Origin: Acidobacteriaceae bacterium
Lineage (GTDB): Bacteria; Acidobacteriota; Terriglobia; Terriglobales; Acidobacteriaceae
Direction: 5' to 3'
DNA: 10,759 nucleotides
Assembly: GCA_030039895.1 (NCBI GenBank)
Contig: JASHUR010000358.1
Span: 1-10,759 of the forward strand
Positions 6,391 through 10,759 of the stretch are shown in pieces (within the stretch, counting starts at the first letter, position 1; each line of letters begins with the position of its first letter). The translations under genes were made by a program, and so were the position numbers. The notes beneath the pieces were generated by a model. It ran no database searches, was not told the origin of the DNA, and worked only from the letters and a program-made list of their open reading frames with translations.

Positions 6391-9300
6391 AGAGTTTTGC
6401 TCCCGGCTGCGACTTCTACGTAGACCTGGGTTCCCTCTCCCTCTTTGCTGGTTACTTTAACTCTGCCGCCGATCTGCTGCGCGCGCTCCTTCATTCCAGT
6501 GATGCCAAAATGGTCTCCGGAAATTGACGGCCCGGCGAAGGAGAATCCGCGGCCATCGTCCGAGATGGTCATTTTTACGTAGCGACGGGTATACGCGAGA
6601 AGAATGCGGACGCGGGTGGCGCCAGCGTGGCGGACGACGTTTGTCACAGCTTCCTGCGCGATGCGGAGCAGCTCACTTTCTGTGCGCGCGGGCAACGGGC
6701 GGTATGCGCCGTGAACCTCAACCTGTGTTTTGATCCCTGAGGACGCAGTGACACGTTCGGCCGTCTGGAGCAACTGCGAGGCGAAGTCCTGATTCTCAGA
6801 GTTCTGCGAGCGCAGCTCCCAGATGGCGCGGCGGGCGTCTTCGAGGCCGGTGCGGACCAGCTCCTGCGCTTCGTCGAGATGCTGCCGCGCGGCGTCCGCG
6901 GACTGCGACAAGGTGCGGCCGACGATCTGCAACTGCACGGAAACGGCGACGAAGCCCTGCGCGAGAGTGTCGTGAATTTCGCGCGCGATGCGATTGCGCT
7001 CGGCGAGCACCGCAGTGAAGCGCGACTCAACCTGGCGAAGCCGCCACAGGTAGGCAAGGTAGCCGAGCAGGCCAATGGACAGGATCAGCAGGACGTAGAA
7101 CCAGATCGTTTGATAGAAGTAAGGCCGCAACTGGAAGGAGATCGAAGCGGGGGCGGCGCTCCATATACCGTCGTTATTGCAGGCGATGACGCGGAAGGTG
7201 TAATGGCCTGGCGGCAGATTGGTGTAATAGGCGCTGCGTTGCGAGCCGGCGTCGATCCAGGCGTGATCAAAGCCGACGAGCTGGTAGCGAAAACGGACCT
7301 TGTTCGGCGCGGCAAAACTGAGAGCAGCGTAGTCAAATGCGAAGCGGCGTGCACCGGCGGCGATCTTGAGCGACGCCGTGCCTGGCTTGAATAGCTCGGA
7401 AGAAGGCTCTGGTATGTCATCCACACTGAAGCGTTCGATGGCCATGAGGGGCGGGACGCGGTTCATGGGCAGGTGCTCAGGATCGACCGTGGACACGCCG
7501 CGCAGCGTGGCGAACCAAAGCGTTCCGTTCTGCATGCGCCAGGCAGCGGGATGTCCGCCGCTGCTGGCCTCGCTGATCTTCATTCCGTCCGCGATGCCGT
7601 ACGAATCGACGAGTACGTGGTGGATCTGGCCATCGGCGTAGCGGTTGAGGGCGTCACGATTGACGCGGTAGATGCCCTGGTTCGAACTGAGCCAGAGATT
7701 TCCTTCGCCGCCATCAAGGATGCCGTAGATGTATGCCGGCAGGTCGGCCCCGGTGGGACGGATGGGAGTGATGACACCATTGCGCCAGCGATTCAGACCG
7801 CCGCCGTCCGTGCCGATCCAGAGGGTCCCGTCAGGCTCGAGGTGCAGCGCGGTGATGATGCGATTGGAGAGGCCGTCCTTTTCGGTGTAGTTGCGGAAGC
7901 GTCCGTTGCTCCAGTGGGTGAGGCCGCCGAGAGTTGCGATCCACATGCCGCCGTGGCTGCCCTGCAGCATAGCCCCCACAAGGTTGCTGCCGAGACCGTC
8001 GAGCGCCGTCCAGGTCGTGAACTGGCCGTTGCGATATTGCGAGAGACCGCGCCGCGTGCCGATCCAGAGAGTGCCGTGATCGTCAAAGCAGAGCGAGCGG
8101 ACGAAGTCGTCCGCAAGGCCGTCGGCCGAGGTAAAGACGGTGACATTGCCGTTGTGCATGCGGTCGAGGCCGTCCGGAGTCCCGACCCAGAGGTCGCCGT
8201 TGGGCGCACCGGCAATCGAAAGAATGATGTTGCTGGACAGGCCGTTCGCAGCGGTGAGGGCGGAGAATCCGGTTTTATTTACAGAGGCGAGTGTGGCGTG
8301 ATCCAGGCCGCCTCCGCTGGTACCCAGCCATACGGCGCCAGAGTGGTCCTGCATAACAGACAGAATGTGGTCATTGGAAATGCCATCGGCCGAGGTGTAA
8401 GTGGTGAACTTACGGTCGCGGAGGACATCGACGCCGCCGGATTCTGTGCCGAGCCAGAGATTCCCTTCGCGGTCCTCCGCGATCGAGAGAATGAGATTGC
8501 TGGAGAAGCCCTCCTTTGGGGTGAAGGCTTCGATGGAACCGTAGGCATAGCGGGCAAGTCCGCCCGCGGTGCCGATCCAGATGACACCCTCGCGATCACA
8601 ATAGAGAAGGTTGACGCGATTGGAGGGCAGGCCGTCGCTTTGTGTGTAGGACTTGAGGGAGGGGGGATTGGGTTGCTGCGATTTGGGGCCCGGCACAGCA
8701 GAGGCCGTGAACCAGAGGCCGGAATCAGCACCGATCCAGATGCCGCCTTGCGGGGTCTCGGCGAGCGCGTCCACGTCTTTGCCGGCCATGGGCGCGAAGG
8801 GGCTGCAGTCTGCTGTACTGCCGGGAGTGAGGGCAGAGGCGCTGCATATCTCGACGCCATTTTGCGTGCCCGCCCACAGGCGTCCCTTACGGTCAAGCAG
8901 GAGGGCCTGGATCTGGACCGGGCTTCCGGCAAGCGTGAAGTAGGTAGCGTTGCCGGGCGAGGCGTGGAAGACGCCTTCTGTAGTCGAGAGCCAAAGCGAG
9001 CCGTTCAGCGGCTCAATCATGTGGCTGTTCTGGTCAAGAGGCGGAACGCCGGGAACGTTGATGAAGCGGCTGCCCTGAAGACGCGAGAGCCCGGCGGAGG
9101 TCGCGATCCATATGCGGCCTTTGCGGTCCTGGAAAAGCGACCAGATGCTGCTCCCTGAGGTGTCTGGATAAGCACGAAAGACGCCATCGCGGTAGCTGGT
9201 GACGCCGTTGGCGGTGCCGATCCAGAGGGTCCCGGAGTTGTCCTGAAGGAGCGAATAAACAAGGTCGCTGGGAAGCTGCGGCGTGTTCTTGTGTGTGTAG

Positions 9301-9542
9301 ACGGTGAAGTTGACGGAATCGAAGCGGACGAGACCGGCTTCGGTTGCGAACCACATATATCCGTCAATGGTTTGAAGCACAGCGTGGACGGTGTTCTGGG
9401 GCAGGCCGCTGTCCGTTTGCCAGGACTGATAGCCGTAGCGGCGCAGGTCCTGATGTGGATCGAGCGCGTGCGCCATTGCTACGCAGAGCAGAAATGCAGC
9501 GAGAGCGGCAAAGCGGAGCGTGCGGCGACAGGAGGTTGGCAT
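6387..9542 (-). CDS. Two-component propeller sensor histidine kinase (Reg_prop, Y_Y_Y, HisKA_3, HATPase)
   Basis: This 1051-residue sensor starts with a signal peptide (likely cut after AHA, residue 26). A large periplasmic region follows, with about 14 repeats of roughly 40 residues of the form DGLxSN...DxxGxLWIGTxxGLxR (residues ~35-700), enough for two seven-bladed propellers. Next come a Y_Y_Y domain (~735-806, with FRYQLVGFDHAW and LPPGHYTFRV), one membrane segment (~812-833) and a NarX/DesK-type kinase core. His857 in REIHDTLAQ is the phosphoacceptor. The HDxxxQ form (Asp858, Gln862) is linked to phosphatase activity in this class. The N box is around Asn968 and the G box is DDGRGF (995-1000). 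Unlike Bacteroides hybrid sensors, it has no receiver or AraC domain; the regulator is the separate overlapping gene. The ligand is unknown; related propeller sensors often answer to polysaccharide fragments. The start has a weak ribosome binding site. Confidence 0.95.
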   Translation of the reverse strand: MPTSCRRTLRFAALAAFLLCVAMAHALDPHQDLRRYGYQSWQTDSGLPQNTVHAVLQTIDGYMWFATEAGLVRFDSVNFTVYTHKNTPQLPSDLVYSLLQDNSGTLWIGTANGVTSYRDGVFRAYPDTSGSSIWSLFQDRKGRIWIATSAGLSRLQGSRFINVPGVPPLDQNSHMIEPLNGSLWLSTTEGVFHASPGNATYFTLAGSPVQIQALLLDRKGRLWAGTQNGVEICSASALTPGSTADCSPFAPMAGKDVDALAETPQGGIWIGADSGLWFTASAVPGPKSQQPNPPSLKSYTQSDGLPSNRVNLLYCDREGVIWIGTAGGLARYAYGSIEAFTPKEGFSSNLILSIAEDREGNLWLGTESGGVDVLRDRKFTTYTSADGISNDHILSVMQDHSGAVWLGTSGGGLDHATLASVNKTGFSALTAANGLSSNIILSIAGAPNGDLWVGTPDGLDRMHNGNVTVFTSADGLADDFVRSLCFDDHGTLWIGTRRGLSQYRNGQFTTWTALDGLGSNLVGAMLQGSHGGMWIATLGGLTHWSNGRFRNYTEKDGLSNRIITALHLEPDGTLWIGTDGGGLNRWRNGVITPIRPTGADLPAYIYGILDGGEGNLWLSSNQGIYRVNRDALNRYADGQIHHVLVDSYGIADGMKISEASSGGHPAAWRMQNGTLWFATLRGVSTVDPEHLPMNRVPPLMAIERFSVDDIPEPSSELFKPGTASLKIAAGARRFAFDYAALSFAAPNKVRFRYQLVGFDHAWIDAGSQRSAYYTNLPPGHYTFRVIACNNDGIWSAAPASISFQLRPYFYQTIWFYVLLILSIGLLGYLAYLWRLRQVESRFTAVLAERNRIAREIHDTLAQGFVAVSVQLQIVGRTLSQSADAARQHLDEAQELVRTGLEDARRAIWELRSQNSENQDFASQLLQTAERVTASSGIKTQVEVHGAYRPLPARTESELLRIAQEAVTNVVRHAGATRVRILLAYTRRYVKMTISDDGRGFSFAGPSISGDHFGITGMKERAQQIGGRVKVTSKEGEGTQVYVEVAAGSKTL

Positions 9543-9552
9543 TGCTGCATGA

Positions 9553-9579
9553 ATTGTACTTACCTCAGGGGGAGAACAA
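9553..9579 (-). promoter_or_regulatory. Candidate promoter for the sensor kinase operon
   Basis: On the minus strand TTGTTC (9579-9574) and TACAAT (9558-9553) are separated by 15 bases. The -10 box matches five of six consensus positions, the -35 box only three, and the spacer is short. Transcription would start only a few bases before the ATG at 9542, giving an almost leaderless message, in keeping with the lack of a good ribosome binding site there. Weak evidence. Confidence 0.25.
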
Positions 9580-9581
9580 TA

Positions 9582-9597
9582 TCCATCGGAAGATGGA
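9582..9597. other. Short hairpin in the mntR to kinase intergenic region
   Basis: TCCATC (9582-9587) and GATGGA (9592-9597) are exact reverse complements around a 4-base GGAA loop. It lies in the 105-bp gap 9543-9647 between the repressor stop and the kinase start. It has no T run on either side, so it is not a convincing terminator. It could be an operator half-site pair upstream of the kinase promoter or a 3' end structure of the mntR message. A looser CTGT-N4-ACAG inverted repeat lies at 9602-9613. Nothing else is recognised in this gap. Confidence 0.3.
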
Positions 9598-9647
9598 GTT
9601 ACTGTCTTAACAGGCTGAAACCAGGAGGCATTTTCCCACGATGCTTT

Positions 9648-10331
9648 CTAGGAGGCTTTCTTTCGCTCGGTGCGGGCCCTGACCCAGATTTTTTCGGCAG
9701 CGGGTGCGCCGAGCGTGGTGCTGCCGAAAGGAGTTTCGATGGCCAGGGTCTGGTCGTAGTTCTTCCTGAGCACGCGGACTGCGCCGCCGGGAGCAATGCC
9801 GTTTTCATGCAGGAAGCGCAGGAGCCGGGGGTCGCGCTCATAGAGGCTGGCAACGATGTAGTCGGTGTCTTCGTCGCCCTGAGCCAGCGTGCGCAGCCCG
9901 CGCCGGGCACGCTTGGCTGGGCTTTCCGGCAGGACGGAGTTACCGTGCGGGCAGGTCCCCTGCTGGCCGAGCCTTTCGAGAAGGCGGGCCTCAAAGGCGG
10001 GCGAAACCGCGTGTTCGAGACGTTCGGCCTCGTCGTGAACTTCGTACCAGGGCATTCCAAACATCTCAGACAGCATGCGCTCGATAAGGTGATGCCGGAG
10101 CGCGGTGCGGTGCGCCGTTTGGCGGCCCTTATGGGTGAGACGGACAACACCGTCCGACTTCATCTCAACATAGCCATCGCGGCGGAGCCGGCGCAAGGCC
10201 ATGGAGACAGCGGGCGGGGAGACTCCGAGCCAGTGCGCAAGCGTGGCAGAGATGACGGTTTGCCCCTCGCTCTCGGCCTCAAGCACAGCCTTGAGATAGT
10301 CCTCTTTTGAAACGCTGATGGTATCCTTCAC
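9648..10331 (-). CDS. mntR: DtxR/MntR-family metal-dependent transcriptional regulator
   Basis: This 227-residue repressor has the DtxR order: a winged helix (residues ~8-70, SPPAVSMALRRLRRDGYV as recognition region), a dimerisation and metal domain (~71-140) and a C-terminal FeoA/SH3-like domain (~145-220). By alignment, Asp11, Glu103, Glu106 and His107 fill the places of Met10, Cys102, Glu105 and His106 of DtxR. That is the Asp/Glu/Glu/His set of the Bacillus manganese sensor MntR (Asp8, Glu99, Glu102, His103), so Mn(II) sensing is favoured. His80, Glu84 and His99 keep the ancillary site. The start is a GTG at 10331; an in-frame TAA two codons upstream excludes a longer form. The ribosome binding site is weak. 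It probably represses metal uptake genes or activates efflux; its targets are not shown here. Confidence 0.93.
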   Translation of the reverse strand: MKDTISVSKEDYLKAVLEAESEGQTVISATLAHWLGVSPPAVSMALRRLRRDGYVEMKSDGVVRLTHKGRQTAHRTALRHHLIERMLSEMFGMPWYEVHDEAERLEHAVSPAFEARLLERLGQQGTCPHGNSVLPESPAKRARRGLRTLAQGDEDTDYIVASLYERDPRLLRFLHENGIAPGGAVRVLRKNYDQTLAIETPFGSTTLGAPAAEKIWVRARTERKKAS

Positions 10332-10365
10332 GACTTATTCAGCATCGCCTGTGGTCGAGGCGTTG

Positions 10366-10391
10366 TAAAGAGCGTCAGGCACCTAAAGAGC
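10366..10391. repeat. Direct repeat TAAAGAGC x2, candidate operator upstream of mntR
   Basis: TAAAGAGC occurs at 10366-10373 and again at 10384-10391, an exact 8-bp direct repeat with an 18-bp period, in the 68-bp gap (10332-10399) between mntR and the upstream membrane-protein gene. On the minus strand it reads GCTCTTTA. It lies 35-60 bp before the GTG of mntR, where a promoter or operator would be. No good sigma-70 promoter is clear. It may be chance. Confidence 0.35.
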
Positions 10392-10399
10392 AAACCGCA

Positions 10400-10759
10400 C
10401 TAGTGGAAGCGGGTTTGCCGGTGAAGCAGCCAGCAACAACCGAGGAGGAGAACCAGCAGAATTGCCGTGAGGACAACTGCGCTGGGAAGCTGCACGGCGA
10501 TGGGCGGGCGCTGGACACCGATGGCCAGCCATACAAAAACGCCGACGGCGAGCGCCAGAATGAGGAAGTCCCACCAGGGCCGGGCCTGGGACAGGGCTGA
10601 ACCGGATTCGGGTCCATGGTAGGCGCTTACTGTGTCGGCGAGATCCAGCTTATAGCGGTCGCACTCGCGAATAATGGCGCTCATGCAGGAGTCGCGCTCT
10701 TTGATGGAGGCGGAAGCCGAGGTGATGGCCAGCGCGCCGACAATCATGATGGCGGAAGC
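10400..10759 (-). CDS. Small membrane protein of unknown function (probably 5'-truncated by the window)
   Basis: I do not recognise this protein. The frame ends at a TAG (10402-10400) and is open to the window edge; the first ATG in view is at 10747 (115 residues), but no ribosome binding site precedes it and the residues before it are also hydrophobic (ASAIMIVGALAIT), so the true start may lie outside. After this possible first membrane segment comes a charged stretch with three Cys/Glu-rich turns (IKERDSCMS, IIRECDRYKLDLAD). Two clear membrane segments follow near the C-terminus (WWDFLILALAVGVFVWLAIG and AVVLTAILLVLLLGCCWLL). The gene is 68 bp upstream of mntR on the same strand and could share its transcript. 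No function is inferred. Confidence 0.6.
   Translation of the reverse strand, partial: ASAIMIVGALAITSASASIKERDSCMSAIIRECDRYKLDLADTVSAYHGPESGSALSQARPWWDFLILALAVGVFVWLAIGVQRPPIAVQLPSAVVLTAILLVLLLGCCWLLHRQTRFH

Noticed and set aside
7473..9158. Long plus-strand open frame of 561 residues opposite the kinase propeller
   Set aside because: It lies wholly antisense to a clearly real propeller domain. Its regular low-complexity look mirrors the repeat period and high GC of the other strand; no known motif or start signal is visible.
9479..9550. A 23-codon open frame (ATG at 9550, minus strand) overlapping the kinase start in another frame, as a possible leader peptide
   Set aside because: Its GAGGT is 11 bases from the ATG, longer than usual, and the peptide has no regulatory codon run. 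Probably chance.
9582..9597. Hairpin as an intrinsic terminator of mntR
   Set aside because: Only six base pairs and no T run on the minus-strand side; kept only as a structural note.
9291..10310. Plus-strand open frame of 339 residues across the kinase start, the intergenic gap and mntR
   Set aside because: It covers two well-supported genes on the opposite strand and has no domain features; an antisense shadow of GC-rich coding sequence.

Overview
The window reads as a piece of a GC-rich bacterial chromosome, most probably an Acidobacteriota genome (class Terriglobia type). That assignment rests on overall protein flavour: a stand-alone chorismate mutase next to a type I-beta DAHP synthase, a very large two-component propeller sensor kinase, and a ferritin-like/VIT1 fusion. 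It is an inference, not a database match. All genes look intact except those cut by the window ends. I see no rRNA, tRNA, CRISPR array, insertion sequence or phage gene.

Region 1 (1-3958, plus strand) is an aromatic amino acid operon: the 3' part of trpB, then trpA, an AroQ-class chorismate mutase, an AroF-type DAHP synthase with an N-terminal regulatory domain, and tyrA. Together they supply the entry step of the shikimate pathway, the branch point to prephenate, the step to 4-hydroxyphenylpyruvate (tyrosine) and the last step of tryptophan synthesis. Gaps are 3 to 71 bp, so one transcript is likely. The layout resembles the mixed aromatic supraoperon idea known from Bacillus, with different members and order.

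Region 2 (3977-9542, minus strand) converges on tyrA with only 18 bp between the stop codons. Read in the direction of transcription it holds a 1051-residue sensor kinase (signal peptide, about 14 propeller repeats, Y_Y_Y domain, one membrane segment, HisKA_3 and ATPase domains), its NarL/LuxR-type response regulator (ATGA overlap), a small secreted protein of unknown function with a very strong ribosome binding site, and a membrane iron/manganese transporter fused to a ferritin-like domain (MbfA type). Spacing is compatible with a single operon.

Region 3 (9648-10759, minus strand) holds a DtxR/MntR-family metal-dependent repressor, whose predicted metal ligands match the Mn-type pattern (Asp, Glu, Glu, His), and upstream of it a small membrane protein of unknown function that runs to the window edge. 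An 8-bp direct repeat with an 18-bp period lies just upstream of the repressor gene and is a candidate operator. Having a metal-responsive repressor and a ferritin-VIT exporter within 5 kb suggests, but does not prove, a local metal-homeostasis theme. I did not find a clearly novel system. The best leads are the kinase/regulator/secreted protein/MbfA gene order and the repeat in front of mntR.
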